Below, one piece after another: positions 10,879 through 21,215 of a stretch of DNA of 64,000 nucleotides. Source of the stretch: Chitinophagaceae bacterium (GTDB lineage: Bacteria > Bacteroidota > Bacteroidia > Chitinophagales > Chitinophagaceae). The notes below the pieces were generated by a model. That model was not told the DNA's origin. It saw nothing but the letters and a program-made list of their open reading frames with translations, and made no database searches. The DNA lies in NCBI GenBank assembly GCA_016722465.1, contig JADKJC010000005.1:177145-241144 (forward strand), written 5' to 3'. Within the stretch, counting starts at the first letter, position 1; every line of letters starts with the position of its first letter. Position numbers and translations under genes: made by a program.

Positions 10879-11817
10879 CTATTTGTGTAATGTTGTAAAA
10901 AGCCGAGCTTGTTTTGGAGCAAGCGTTCTTGTAGCGCCACTTGCCTCATTGTCTGATTCAAAACCTTCTGAAGTTGATACAGCAACCACATCAGCAAGTG
11001 CCGGATCTTTAACGCTCAAACCAAATTGTACGGTACCACTAAAACCATTATCAGTATCAAAATCATCATCCAGGTTCCTGTAAGCAACAAGGTGTTTACA
11101 GTTTACAGAACCGCCAAACCATTCAAATGCATCATCATTGGTAAAAGAAACCTGTACATAATCAATGGTGGTACCGTTACCTACAGAACCCATTGTAAGG
11201 CCATTGATTTCATTGTTTGTAGCAAACAAATAACCTCCATACTCAATACGTACATATTTCAATATACCTGAGTTATCGGCATCATCATTACCACCGTGGA
11301 ATACACGGCTGTTTGGCTGTGCAATACCTTCAATAGCATTTTGTGTACCCAGGTTGTGCTTGGCCCTTCCCAAAAGAATAATACCACCCCACTGGCCTTT
11401 TGCCCTTGAACCTACAGCAGCTTCTGTTGTAAACACGATTGGCTGGCACTGTGTACCTTCGGCAATCAGTTTACCGCCTCTTTGAACAACCAGTGAAGAA
11501 AAAGCTGTCAGGTCATCCCCTTTTATAATTGTACCAGGCTGGATGGTAAGCGTAGCAAGAGAATCAACATAAACAAGTCCTTGTAAAAGATATACGTTGT
11601 TACTTGTCCAGGTAACATTACCTGTAATAACACCAGAAACGTTCACATTAGATGCCGGGTAAACAGTGTTTTGCGGATCCCAGTTAGTCCAGTTTTCTGT
11701 CCACATACGTGTGGGGGCAGGAGCAAAAGCACCGCGGTAAGAGGTTAACTCTACCTGTGCATCAGCCAATACTACTGTAAGCAGTAATGGTAAAATAAGT
11801 AATAAGTTCTTTTTCAT
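10879..11817 (-). CDS. N-terminal part of a frameshifted secreted beta-helix-like protein (312 aa)
   Basis: Signal peptide at residues 1-20 (MKKNLLLILPLLLTVVLADA). Repeated short beta-strands (LTIQPGTIIKGDD, GKLIAEGTQCQPIVFT, GGIILLGRAKHN, ILKYVRIEYGG) fit a right-handed parallel beta-helix. Near 10905-10920 the coding frame changes at an A4 run (CCAAAACAAG). One more A would join it smoothly to the frame of 9983-10783. It lies directly upstream of the SprB-type gene in the same orientation. Confidence 0.7.
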   Translation of the reverse strand: MKKNLLLILPLLLTVVLADAQVELTSYRGAFAPAPTRMWTENWTNWDPQNTVYPASNVNVSGVITGNVTWTSNNVYLLQGLVYVDSLATLTIQPGTIIKGDDLTAFSSLVVQRGGKLIAEGTQCQPIVFTTEAAVGSRAKGQWGGIILLGRAKHNLGTQNAIEGIAQPNSRVFHGGNDDADNSGILKYVRIEYGGYLFATNNEINGLTMGSVGNGTTIDYVQVSFTNDDAFEWFGGSVNCKHLVAYRNLDDDFDTDNGFSGTVQFGLSVKDPALADVVAVSTSEGFESDNEASGATRTLAPKQARLFTTLHK

Positions 11818-12609
11818 TTTCTTTTTGTTTTGTGATTAAGTGTGTTTAATTTTTTTGGTTTAAAAGTGGATGTTTGTTTTCTTCATTCTTAATTTTAAAA
11901 TTTTAGTGGTTTTGAAATTTTAGTTTAATATTTTTTAGTACCGGATGGAGATTTTACTAAAAGGGATTTGAAAAGCTTTATCGGCAAATAAATAAAAGGC
12001 AACAAGCAGAATGGCTGTGAGTGAAGCCAGGACAGAGGAATTGCATTTAAAAGATAAGGCATAGTTTATTCGTTTACCATTTTAAAAAAAAATGATATTA
12101 TGTAACTCCCTGAAGGAGAAACGAGAATTGTTTTGCTAAAATCTATCTACTACCGATAGTGTTTTCGTTTTGGTATTGGACTTAAAGAAGTTCCCGGGTT
12201 CAGATACAGTTGTAAGATATTTTAATCAGTTTTTTATTAGCGATGACAAACCTAATGTAAAATGTTAAAATGCCACAGTAACCACCTGTTAACAAAAAGA
12301 CACCAAATTGTTAAGCGTAAAAACATTGAAACAGTCCTCATTATTTTTCAAGGAAGAGGAATAATTTCCTGTGCTGAATTAAAAAAAAAGATTGCCCACG
12401 GGGCAAAAAAAATAATACCACTATATTGACAAACTGCTGCCAGGCTCTATAAGGCGAATGCGGTTCCCATTCATATTCCGGCGGCATTGCCGGATCCTTC
12501 TCCTTACATTTAGCAGGTATACCTTTAAATCATCCCTGTTCTTTTTGTCATTCTAATATAAATAAAATGGAGCTGGGAAAAGCTAAAATACATTCCTGCT
12601 AAAATACAG
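11818..12609. other. 790-bp intergenic region
   Basis: No protein-coding signal on either strand. It must hold the promoter of the minus-strand gene at 11817 and the terminator of the minus-strand group that ends at 12610 (hairpin at 12392-12406). The rest is AT-rich and unremarkable. Confidence 0.5.
12392..12406 (-). terminator. Intrinsic terminator after the glycosyltransferase group
   Basis: Stem TTGCCC/GGGCAA with a 3-nt loop. On the minus strand it is followed by TC and nine T, about 200 nt after the stop at 12610. An A-run on the other side means it could also work in the opposite direction. Confidence 0.6.
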
Positions 12610-13770
12610 TTATACGATTACGTGAGCTCTTCTTTTTATTTTAAGTATCCCAAGAAAAAAGCTGGAAAATAATAGCTGGGTTCCCAGCAGGATCAGGGTA
12701 GCGCTGGGTACTACAATCCGCAGGATTTCTCTATACTCAAGATTTCCGAATTTAGCCTGCTGCCATATGTAAAAAGCGTAAATGGAACCAGCAAGTCCAG
12801 ATAAAAAAACAAGTAACCCAATCAGTATCCCGCTTTCGAGGGTGAACAATTTTTCTATCTTATCATCAAACTTATTCTTTGGCAAGAACCCTTCTTCGGT
12901 GGCGTAGGTTCTTGTAAACATGCCCAGTGTTAAACAGGAAAAACCGGTAATAATAAATACGCCTCCAAAAAGAAGTGTATTGGCATCAAGATGAATGCCC
13001 CTGATAATTTCAAAAGGGTTAAGGATGGTTAGTAACATAAGGACAAGGCCGGTAAAAAAAAGAAAGCACCCAGGGATATAAAAAAGCCATTTAGGAGAGT
13101 GCATCAAATAAAAGCGCAGATTCCTCCAGCCATCCGGCCAGGTTTTTAAATGGGGCTTCCTTGATCTGCCATCTACTGATAAGGTTGTGGGCACTTCTGC
13201 AATTTTAAAATGAAAGAGTGATGCTTTCACAATCATCTCACTTGCAAATTCCATCCCTAAAGTCTGCAAATGTAACCGGGTAACAATGTCTTGCTTAAAC
13301 CCCCGTAAAGCACATTGTATATCACCTATTGTTGATTTGAAAAACAATCTTCCGATAAACGAAAGCAACGGTGTTCCAAAATACCTGTGAACAGGAGGCA
13401 TGGCTCCTTTGGCAATCCCTCCTTTAAACCTGTTGCCCATTACCAGATCGAAACCCTGCCGCAGCTTATCTAAAAAAGGAGTTAATGAAGAGAAATCATA
13501 ACTGTCATCACTATCCCCCATAATAACGTACTTTCCCTTTGCATTTAAGATGCCTGAAATTAAAGCTGCTCCATATCCCTTACCAGGTGTATTGATAACC
13601 CTCGCTCCCAAATCTGCAGCTATTTTTTGAGAACCATCCGTACTCCCATTGTCTGAAATCAATATCTCTGCTTCAACAGCATTTTTCAATATCCAGTCAT
13701 GGGCTTTTTTAATACAGGTGCCGATTGTTTCAGCCTCATTTAAACAAGGCATTAAAATTGTTAACTCCAT
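12610..13770 (-). CDS. Family 2 glycosyltransferase, dolichol-phosphate-mannose-synthase-like, with C-terminal TM helices
   Basis: 386 aa. The GT-A domain occupies residues 1-215: LMPCLNEAETIGTCI, ISDNGSTDGS and the metal-binding DSDDSYDF. Then about four TM helices, including FYIPGCFLFFTGLVLML. This layout is known for enzymes that move a sugar from a nucleotide to a polyprenyl phosphate at the inner membrane. The gene lies 7 nt after the methyltransferase and is the last of a minus-strand group, followed by a terminator at 12392. The sugar is unknown. Confidence 0.85.
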   Translation of the reverse strand: MELTILMPCLNEAETIGTCIKKAHDWILKNAVEAEILISDNGSTDGSQKIAADLGARVINTPGKGYGAALISGILNAKGKYVIMGDSDDSYDFSSLTPFLDKLRQGFDLVMGNRFKGGIAKGAMPPVHRYFGTPLLSFIGRLFFKSTIGDIQCALRGFKQDIVTRLHLQTLGMEFASEMIVKASLFHFKIAEVPTTLSVDGRSRKPHLKTWPDGWRNLRFYLMHSPKWLFYIPGCFLFFTGLVLMLLTILNPFEIIRGIHLDANTLLFGGVFIITGFSCLTLGMFTRTYATEEGFLPKNKFDDKIEKLFTLESGILIGLLVFLSGLAGSIYAFYIWQQAKFGNLEYREILRIVVPSATLILLGTQLLFSSFFLGILKIKRRAHVIV

Positions 13771-13777
13771 ACGCTGA

Positions 13778-14380
13778 TCATTTCACAATTTCCAGCAAAC
13801 AAATAAAATGAAGTTTGCGGCCAAATAATATATTAAACGGGAAAGGATACAATGGCAGGCTTGTCTTTTTATTCACCATTTTCAACCCCAAATTTTTAAA
13901 AACTGTCTCCCATTCTTCCTCTTTCAAATAATTGTATTCCAGTGCAACTCCATGGGGCTTATTACCCACCTTATCCATAAATTTTAAAATCTTAAAATCA
14001 AATTCAGTTTTGTAAAGGTGATCCTTGACCAGGATATATTTACGGGATACACGTTTAGCTTCTTCAAGCAGTTTTTCAATATGTATCACATGATGCAAAA
14101 CATCTATAAACATGCAACAGTCATAACTGTCATCATTGTAAGGTATGTGTTCACCATTATAAAGTTCAACGGGTATACAACTGTTTGGCCTTGCCATAAT
14201 ATCGATTCCCGAAATCTCTATCCGTGGATTACTATCCATCATTAATTTACTGATTGTACCATCACCGCTTCCAACATCAAGCAAGGTATTTATCCCGGAA
14301 TTAATCAAAGACAACAATTCACCGGAAAGCACTTTGGTTCTTTTTCGAAAGACGAACTTATAATGCAATTCTTTTATCAT
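13778..14380 (-). CDS. Class I SAM-dependent methyltransferase (200 aa)
   Basis: Motif I LLDVGSGDGTISKLM (residues 34-48) binds S-adenosylmethionine. DDSYDCCMFIDVLHHV is the motif II/III region of methyltransferase type 11. No signal peptide. It sits between a membrane protein and a GT2 enzyme (gaps of 21 and 7 nt), which suggests a shared role in polyprenyl-linked glycan or lipid modification. The substrate is unknown. Confidence 0.82.
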   Translation of the reverse strand: MIKELHYKFVFRKRTKVLSGELLSLINSGINTLLDVGSGDGTISKLMMDSNPRIEISGIDIMARPNSCIPVELYNGEHIPYNDDSYDCCMFIDVLHHVIHIEKLLEEAKRVSRKYILVKDHLYKTEFDFKILKFMDKVGNKPHGVALEYNYLKEEEWETVFKNLGLKMVNKKTSLPLYPFPFNILFGRKLHFICLLEIVK

Positions 14381-14401
14381 TTCTGTGCAATACTATTTTT
14401 T

Positions 14402-16357
14402 TCACTTTGCCTTATCTTCACATATTTGTGCCAGGTCATATATTTTTTTATCATTAAAGTACAATGCAAGGTTTTTATAAATATTAGGGGTTTGTATTGT
14501 AGATTTTTCAATCCCTGTAACTGAATAGCTGAGGGCGGCACTATCAAAGCCATTGGTAAAACAATAGGTTGCCTTATTTTGATCGGCAATTGAAAAAGAC
14601 TGCTTTTGCCATAATCCTTTAATCAATACCATTACCCCTTTTGATTTTGGTTTTTGGATACTTTCATTGATACGGCCCAATACAGCTACATCAACATTAT
14701 TCAGTATAGTCTTATCTGTTAGTGCAGGTACCAGGGGATAGGCAGCCGACTTCAAATAGATAACAGCCAGGCCATCAAAATATACAGGCTTATATCCCGA
14801 ATGCTCCTTTTGCAAAATAAAATAGTACCACCAGTTAGACGCTTTTACGTAAGGGAAAATAACAATGTCGGGGTTGTATTCAACCAGGAGTTTCTTTATG
14901 CCGTTTTTTTCTGTAAGGCTTTCAACATATTTATTAAAAAAATCTTCTGGAAGCACATCCATACGGCCATCAATAAAAACCTTTTCATTAAAGTGTGCCA
15001 TCAGGTAACCACCAAAGTCAAGATGATTAAGCATTCTTCCTTTAAGCTGGTTTTTATTTAAAAAAGCAGTTGCCTGCACTGGTAACTGGTCAGTATCTTC
15101 GGTAAAGCCAAAGCGGTAAGGAGAATGCCTGAAAAGGGAATAACCATCTGTAATGCTTGTAATGCTTATGACAACCGCCGCAATAATTGCTGTAAGGGTA
15201 AAGCGCTTATATAATTTTTGACTTGAGGCGAACCCTGCATCAATTACGTTACTGTCTTCCTTATTTTTCTTCTTCAGAGGGGATGATGCAGACTGATTCG
15301 CCTTCTTGTGTTTCCTGCCATTTACCCAATCCATAGTATATTTCACAATCAATGGCAAACTTACCATTAAAAAATAACCGTAATTTTTATGTGCCAGGTA
15401 TAAAACAAAAAGATAAGCTGCCATCAGAAGCGCATCTGTAAATTGCTTTTTTATGAATGACCGGGCTATGGAAAATACAGAAAAAAGTGCTGAAAGGTGA
15501 ATGATCAAAAGCGGGCTGGTAAAATATTTTGAACCCAGCATCCCGATTTCTTTTGCTGTAAATGGCGATTGTAATTCTGCAAAATATGCTTTCACCATAC
15601 TGCTGCCCGATAAAAGCCCAAACTGCAGAAAAGGGTAAATCAATCCTTCTAAAAAATAAGGGTTTATTAAAAATGCGGCAAATGCCATCACCGAAAACCA
15701 AAAAAGCCTTTTATCTATCTTACCATTTTCCAAATAAATCCCTGCGTTATAAATAGCTATCGTTGCTAATCCCAATATTGAAAGGCTATGGGTGTTCACC
15801 CATACAAGCATTATTATCGGTAAAAAGTAAAGGGATTTTTTATTGCCGTTTCTTTTGTAAAACTCCAAACAAATCAGGACAAGGTTTAAATATATCCAGG
15901 AAAGTACGTGCGGTCGCACTTCAAATGTTAATGGTTGAACCAACAATAATACAATGAATGCAAAAAGACCAAGGCTGATATTAGTTCTGCTAATCCCGGT
16001 GTTTTTTGAAAACCGAAACCAAACCAATGCTATTGACACAGTTATTAATGCGGCATTAATAATAACTAAAGGTTTTTCACCTGTATGATATAATGAATAC
16101 ACAAATAACTGAAAAAGCCACTGAAGATTAAAATATTTATTTCCGGTAGATCCGTAGTCGAAAGAATCAGTATAAATAAATTGTTTATTCTCCAGCATCC
16201 ACTGGGCCGATTTTAAGTGAAACCCAAGATCCGGGCTGTATATCCTTACCAGCCCCATGATAAAAACCATTATAAGCACCATGCCTGCTGCTATCACACC
16301 CAGGTTCAATCCAAAATACTTTGGCTTTGTTGGCAATACATATTTAGTACTTTCCAT
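14402..16357 (-). CDS. Polytopic membrane protein, GT-C-like (651 aa)
   Basis: About ten TM helices in residues 20-345 and 395-415. An early periplasmic loop contains YSPDLGFHLKSAQWML, resembling the Asp-containing first loop of GT-C glycosyltransferases. A soluble C-terminal domain (about 420-650) contains NHLDFGGYLMAHF and FIDGRMDVLP, seen in uncharacterised Bacteroidota membrane proteins. With the adjacent methyltransferase and GT2 it probably acts on lipid-linked sugars. This is inferred from topology and context. Confidence 0.7.
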   Translation of the reverse strand: MESTKYVLPTKPKYFGLNLGVIAAGMVLIMVFIMGLVRIYSPDLGFHLKSAQWMLENKQFIYTDSFDYGSTGNKYFNLQWLFQLFVYSLYHTGEKPLVIINAALITVSIALVWFRFSKNTGISRTNISLGLFAFIVLLLVQPLTFEVRPHVLSWIYLNLVLICLEFYKRNGNKKSLYFLPIIMLVWVNTHSLSILGLATIAIYNAGIYLENGKIDKRLFWFSVMAFAAFLINPYFLEGLIYPFLQFGLLSGSSMVKAYFAELQSPFTAKEIGMLGSKYFTSPLLIIHLSALFSVFSIARSFIKKQFTDALLMAAYLFVLYLAHKNYGYFLMVSLPLIVKYTMDWVNGRKHKKANQSASSPLKKKNKEDSNVIDAGFASSQKLYKRFTLTAIIAAVVISITSITDGYSLFRHSPYRFGFTEDTDQLPVQATAFLNKNQLKGRMLNHLDFGGYLMAHFNEKVFIDGRMDVLPEDFFNKYVESLTEKNGIKKLLVEYNPDIVIFPYVKASNWWYYFILQKEHSGYKPVYFDGLAVIYLKSAAYPLVPALTDKTILNNVDVAVLGRINESIQKPKSKGVMVLIKGLWQKQSFSIADQNKATYCFTNGFDSAALSYSVTGIEKSTIQTPNIYKNLALYFNDKKIYDLAQICEDKAK

Positions 16358-16425
16358 GCAGGTAATACAATGACAAAGAGGTATTGAGTTCTAAAGTGTT
16401 GTTACCATTAAATCGCATCAAACCA

Positions 16426-19302
16426 TCAGAATTTATAAGTGGCACTTAAGCTGAAAATTTTAGGCGCTATGCTTGATGAAAAAAGCCTGTCGATTTCAGT
16501 ATATGATTTACTCTTATCATAATCTAAATAATAGTTGATTTTTTGCGCCAGTATATCACGGGCATTAAATTTAACCTCCAGTTTTTCTTTCAGGAAAGTT
16601 TTTGCAATTTGAAGATCCACTATAGTTCTTGCCCTTTCATAAATATTTGCCAGATTATAGGTTCCCGGAAGATATACCCTGTCCCCTACCCTGTTTACTG
16701 ACAAAGTGGATGACAACCCAAGCTTCTCATCATTATAACCAAGGCTTGTGTTGATAAGATAGGGAGACTGGCCCTGCAAGGCCCTGTTGGTAACAAGCTG
16801 CTCGGGGTTAAAGTCATAAAGTTTCAATAATTTTATTTCAGATCTTGTAATAGCAGCATTTGCAGATAAAGTAAACTTATTCAGGATTGAACTTTCTCTT
16901 TTTACTCCCAGCAGTGTTGAAATCAGCGTTCTGAATTCCAATTCCATACCATACACTTTAGCTGATGTGGTGTTTACAAATATGGTTTGTGAAGATGTTT
17001 CAGGTATTTGGATGATTTCAATAGGATTTGCAAAATCTTTATAAAATGCAGAAACAGAAAACACCTGTGCCTTACCCGGGTAAAATTCATACCGGAAATC
17101 GTAGTTCTTTATTTTTGATCTTCTGAGGTACCTGTATCCGTTATAGGAAAATCCTGAAACATATTCAAAAAACAGGAATGGTGCAAGCTCCCTGAATTCT
17201 GGCCTGTTAACCGTTTCGGCAAAAGACAGCCTGATATTCATTTTTGGTGTAAGGGCGTAAACTAAATTTACTGATGGCAACCAGTCTGTAACGGTTGAAT
17301 CAACCCTCGCAGGTTTATTGGTCTGGCCATCGATAAAATTTAATTTTTGATTAAACGATTCTAATCTTACTCCTACTATTACCCTGAATTTTTTTAAAAA
17401 CCGCTGGTCGCTCATAAAGTAAGCATGAGCCAAAGATGAACTTGCATCATAGTTGGAATTGGACAGCGTACCATCAGCCAATGTAAATCCACCTTTCCCA
17501 TCATCTTTTTTTCCAAGATTTTCCGGTAAAAAAATCTTATCCGGTGTCAAAAGAAATAGTGAATAATCAAAATTCACTCCTTCATTGTATGGGGTAAGCC
17601 CGAGTGTTCTGCTGGTGAAATCCCTTTCACGTTTCTGAAATCCAGCGCCAACTTTTACCAAGTTTTGAGTATTGCCTAAAAACTTATAAGGCTGGGTAAT
17701 GTCAACTTTTATGTTCTTAATACTCTCATTTGATCTTGTTGAAAACATGGTGCCACTGCCAACTGTTTGGCTGGGCGGCGTGGAAAAAAAAGCATAAATG
17801 TCATCAGGAAAATTCCTGTTTACACTGTATGATGTACGGGCAAGATTGGGAATTTTTCTTTCAACCTTACTATAGGAAGCAAGCCAGTTGATTTTAGCTT
17901 TAAAACTTCCAACCTGGTGCTCACCGAGTAATTGTGATGAAAATATTTGGTTGGAGGTAAACCACCTTACATCATCCTTTACAAAATTATCCGGCTCATT
18001 CTGATCATCATAGGCACCAATTCTGCTGATTACCTGGTTATCTGAGTTTATACTTAAGTTATTTCTCCAGCTAATACTATTCCTGTTATCCAGTTTAAAT
18101 GAAAAATTAGCCAAAGCTGCCAATACAACTTCATCATTATAAGTAGAATCCTTGTATTTATTGACCTGAATCGGTATTTCCCCAGGAAGAGGGGTTTCGG
18201 TTGGCGTAAAGGCAAAACTATTTCTTTCACCTTCTTTAAAAGTAAATGTTTTGTTGTAAGTAACTGAAAACAATGCCCCAAAAAAATCTTTTCCTTTACG
18301 TTCGATATTAAGGCCCTGAGAAATTTGAAAATTGAAATTGGGCGATGTTGTTTTCCTTGAAATTCCCCATTTATAATTTCCATACAATTTTGCAAGCTCC
18401 GCTTTTTGTACAGCCGTCAAAGCACGTAATTCAGTTGGTGAAGAAGGTACGCCATCAGGAATGGCTCTCGAACCATCATCAATCCCAAGCCAGTCTTTAC
18501 CTCCCCTTGTATCAGAATATTTACGGTCTTTCCCTGTAAGCACTGAATTATATGACCCCCCAATGCTTATCGAAGTGAAATTTTTACTGGGAATAGATTT
18601 AGTAGTGATGTCTATTATACCACCTGCAAATTCTCCCGTCTTATCGGGTGTGGCTGTTTTGTAAATAATAAGGTTGTCAAGTATTGAAGATGGAAATATG
18701 TCAAAAGCAAAAGCCTTTCTGTCACTTTCTGAACTGGGCAATGGCGCTCCATTTATAAATGCTGCATTGTACCTGTCATTCAATCCACGTATCACTGCAA
18801 AGCGGTCGTCCTGAATACTGGCTCCGCTTATTCTTTTTAAAACATCACTGGTATTCCTGTCCGGTGTTTTCCTGATTGCCTCAGAAGATATACCATCACT
18901 CACACTGGCGCTGTTTTTTTGTGCCACGAGTAAGGAAGCCACTGTTTCCCTTCTCAGGTTAACTTTAGTAGTTATCACTACCTCACCTACAGCCTTTTCT
19001 TCCAGAGAAATGGTAACGGCTGTATTGTCGTTATTTTTAACAACGATTTCTTCAATTATTTTTTCTTTATACCCACCATAACTGCATTTAATTGAATAAG
19101 TGCCGGGTTCAAGTTTACTGAAAGTGAATATCCCGTTTTGATCAGCCGCAATCATTTTCGATTTTTCAACAAGCGTAACTGTAGCACTTGGTAATACCTG
19201 GCCCGAAGAAGCACTGATAACTTTGCCGGTAATTTTACCAGTTTGTGCAACAAGAAAATTTGGAAGTACAATGAAAAGAAGAAAACAAAAGAAGTTTCTC
19301 AT
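16426..19302 (-). CDS. TonB-dependent outer-membrane receptor with carboxypeptidase-regulatory-like domain
   Basis: The ATG at 19300-19302 (MRNFFCFLLF) is preferred to an upstream TTG because it starts the signal peptide. Order: signal peptide, a carboxypeptidase-regulatory-like Ig domain (GKITGKVISASSGQVLPSAT ... YGGYKE), plug (SDVLKRISGASIQDDRFAVI, IRGLNDRYN, GGIIDITTKS), then a 22-strand-type barrel ending with an aromatic residue (SLSATYKF). Imports a ligand across the outer membrane using TonB energy. No SusD partner is adjacent, so a polysaccharide substrate is not implied. First gene of the minus-strand group running to 12610. Confidence 0.9.
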   Translation of the reverse strand: MRNFFCFLLFIVLPNFLVAQTGKITGKVISASSGQVLPSATVTLVEKSKMIAADQNGIFTFSKLEPGTYSIKCSYGGYKEKIIEEIVVKNNDNTAVTISLEEKAVGEVVITTKVNLRRETVASLLVAQKNSASVSDGISSEAIRKTPDRNTSDVLKRISGASIQDDRFAVIRGLNDRYNAAFINGAPLPSSESDRKAFAFDIFPSSILDNLIIYKTATPDKTGEFAGGIIDITTKSIPSKNFTSISIGGSYNSVLTGKDRKYSDTRGGKDWLGIDDGSRAIPDGVPSSPTELRALTAVQKAELAKLYGNYKWGISRKTTSPNFNFQISQGLNIERKGKDFFGALFSVTYNKTFTFKEGERNSFAFTPTETPLPGEIPIQVNKYKDSTYNDEVVLAALANFSFKLDNRNSISWRNNLSINSDNQVISRIGAYDDQNEPDNFVKDDVRWFTSNQIFSSQLLGEHQVGSFKAKINWLASYSKVERKIPNLARTSYSVNRNFPDDIYAFFSTPPSQTVGSGTMFSTRSNESIKNIKVDITQPYKFLGNTQNLVKVGAGFQKRERDFTSRTLGLTPYNEGVNFDYSLFLLTPDKIFLPENLGKKDDGKGGFTLADGTLSNSNYDASSSLAHAYFMSDQRFLKKFRVIVGVRLESFNQKLNFIDGQTNKPARVDSTVTDWLPSVNLVYALTPKMNIRLSFAETVNRPEFRELAPFLFFEYVSGFSYNGYRYLRRSKIKNYDFRYEFYPGKAQVFSVSAFYKDFANPIEIIQIPETSSQTIFVNTTSAKVYGMELEFRTLISTLLGVKRESSILNKFTLSANAAITRSEIKLLKLYDFNPEQLVTNRALQGQSPYLINTSLGYNDEKLGLSSTLSVNRVGDRVYLPGTYNLANIYERARTIVDLQIAKTFLKEKLEVKFNARDILAQKINYYLDYDKSKSYTEIDRLFSSSIAPKIFSLSATYKF

Positions 19303-19614
19303 GTAACAGTTTTTTTTTTGCAAAGGAAGCCGATAAAGGCCTCATCAATGTCAACAAATTGTTATGCAAATATTATCTCTTTTGTTTTCAGCATACTATG
19401 CAGCCTAAGGTTTAGAGCTTACTTTATAAAGATGGGTTCTGGAAACAATTAGTTAATAATTACTTAATAGGTTTAAGGGAATTCTGTACACTGCATAACA
19501 TAGTTTCGCAACAAAAAAAGAAAGGTTGTTTTATTATTCAGAGAGTAAAAAAACTATTTTTTACCATCATACTTTTTAAGCAACCCAGGCAGACACACAA
19601 TTAAATAATGAAAA

Positions 19615-20115
19615 ATGAAAGTATCCGGATTAATTATTCCTTTTTTTTCAGGCATTCTTTTTTATACCCCAGCAGTATCACAAAATGTTTCAATAAACGT
19701 ATTAACCCGAAACTCTGGAATTGTAGAAATAGGCAAAACTATTTTTTTTGAAGTTACAATCAACAACACCAATCCTGCTTCACTTGTTGGGATATATAAA
19801 TTAAAGGCGCAAATCAGTGCTCCTGATTCTATAGTAACAATACAAAAGACCGGTCACAATTTACCAACAGGATGGGAGATAGTAAACAATACCGATGGCA
19901 CTATAACACTTTCAAACGGGAAGGATATCATTGCTCCAAATGATTCCCGGACTTTATTAATAGCCATACAGGGAAAAAACATTGGAGGACCTGCTACTCT
20001 TTCTGGTCAATTATCCTTTTCTAATGGCATTTCACCAGGAACAGAGCCTGGTTCCTTAAAAGAAGATAACCCTGCAGATAATTATTCAACATCCTCCTGT
20101 AAGGTTATAAACTAA
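19615..20115 (+). CDS. Small secreted protein with the NVS-N-L-NSG domain (166 aa)
   Basis: Signal peptide at residues 1-22. The rest is one domain (NVSINVLTRNSGIVEIG ... ATLSGQLSF ... DNPADNYS) also found at the N-terminus of 8402-9943 and of the next gene, 20157. No T9SS sorting domain, so it may be periplasmic, released or truncated. Forty-one nt separate it from 20157, suggesting co-transcription. Function unknown. Confidence 0.7.
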   Translation: MKVSGLIIPFFSGILFYTPAVSQNVSINVLTRNSGIVEIGKTIFFEVTINNTNPASLVGIYKLKAQISAPDSIVTIQKTGHNLPTGWEIVNNTDGTITLSNGKDIIAPNDSRTLLIAIQGKNIGGPATLSGQLSFSNGISPGTEPGSLKEDNPADNYSTSSCKVIN

Positions 20116-20156
20116 TAAAGAGGTGGTTTTAATAAATCAATTAAACGCATTCAAAA

Positions 20157-21215
20157 ATGAAAAATAAATTTAAAAAAATTATCCTTTTCGCTGTTGGATA
20201 TTTTGCTTTATCTGCTGCATTTGCCCAGAATGTATCTGTAAATATGTTAGTACTTAATTCAGGAGCCATCCCTCTTGGAGGAAATGGCACTTTAAAAGCG
20301 ACTATTAATGCAACTCCCGGCACTGCCGGCCAAAGTACGCCAGTCCCTACAGGCAAAGTAAATCTTTCAGTAACAGTGCCTCCAAGTCTTCTCATTTCCG
20401 CAACACAAAACAATATACCCACCGGATGGACAGTTAGAAATAACGATGGCAGTGTGATAAACCTTTGCAATAACTCAACTACTATTGCTGTAAATACAGC
20501 CATTGATTTACTAATTGATTTGCAGGGCATAACAGTTACATCTGGTGCCCCAACAATGTCCGGTCAACTTACTTTTAAAACCAATTGTACAGCTCCCGGC
20601 AGTTTGAGTGGCGACAATCCATCCGACAATAGCAGCCAGGCAGGATATTTTGTATCAAACACAACACCAATAACCCTATTTAATTTTACTGCCGCATTGG
20701 TAAATTGCCAGCCTTCATTAAAGTGGATAACTGAAAATGAAATTAACAGCGACCGGTTTGAAATTGAAAGAAGGAATCAAAATGCTTCTGATTGGGAGTT
20801 AGTTGGGGATATTGCTGCTAGTGGCAACAGTGCTGTTAAAGTTATCTATAGCTACACAGATAACAATGTACCGGCTGTATCAGAAAAATTATTGTACCGC
20901 TTAAAGATGATTGACCAAAACGGACGTTATAAATATTCTGAAGTGTTGCCTGTATTTATCAATTGCAAAACCACGCAGCTACATATCTATCCTAACCCGG
21001 TGCAAAACGGCTATTTGAATGTAAGCCTTACCGGCAACAATGAAAATGCTGATGCTGCACTCGTTTCTCCATCTGGACAGGTTATTTTGAAAATGAACCT
21101 GAACAGGGGCAGCAATACATTGTATGTTGGCAACATTGCCAGCGGAGTATATGTGCTGAATGTAAATTTCAAAGACGGAAACAGCAAAAAGATAAAAGTG
21201 GTGATTGAGAATTAA
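20157..21215 (+). CDS. Secreted protein with NVS-N-L-NSG domain and T9SS type-A sorting domain (352 aa)
   Basis: Signal peptide (MKNKFKKIILFAVGYFALSA) with cleavage near FAQN. Domain 1 (residues 25-165) has NVSVNMLVLNSG and a closing GDNPSDNSSQAGYF motif. Domain 2 (172-270) has LKWITENEINSDRFEIER, a fibronectin-like strand pattern. The C-terminal sorting domain reads LHIYPNPVQNGYLNV ... GVYVLNV. Intact and likely surface-exposed. Paralogue of 19615 and of the SprB-type protein. Confidence 0.85.
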   Translation: MKNKFKKIILFAVGYFALSAAFAQNVSVNMLVLNSGAIPLGGNGTLKATINATPGTAGQSTPVPTGKVNLSVTVPPSLLISATQNNIPTGWTVRNNDGSVINLCNNSTTIAVNTAIDLLIDLQGITVTSGAPTMSGQLTFKTNCTAPGSLSGDNPSDNSSQAGYFVSNTTPITLFNFTAALVNCQPSLKWITENEINSDRFEIERRNQNASDWELVGDIAASGNSAVKVIYSYTDNNVPAVSEKLLYRLKMIDQNGRYKYSEVLPVFINCKTTQLHIYPNPVQNGYLNVSLTGNNENADAALVSPSGQVILKMNLNRGSNTLYVGNIASGVYVLNVNFKDGNSKKIKVVIEN

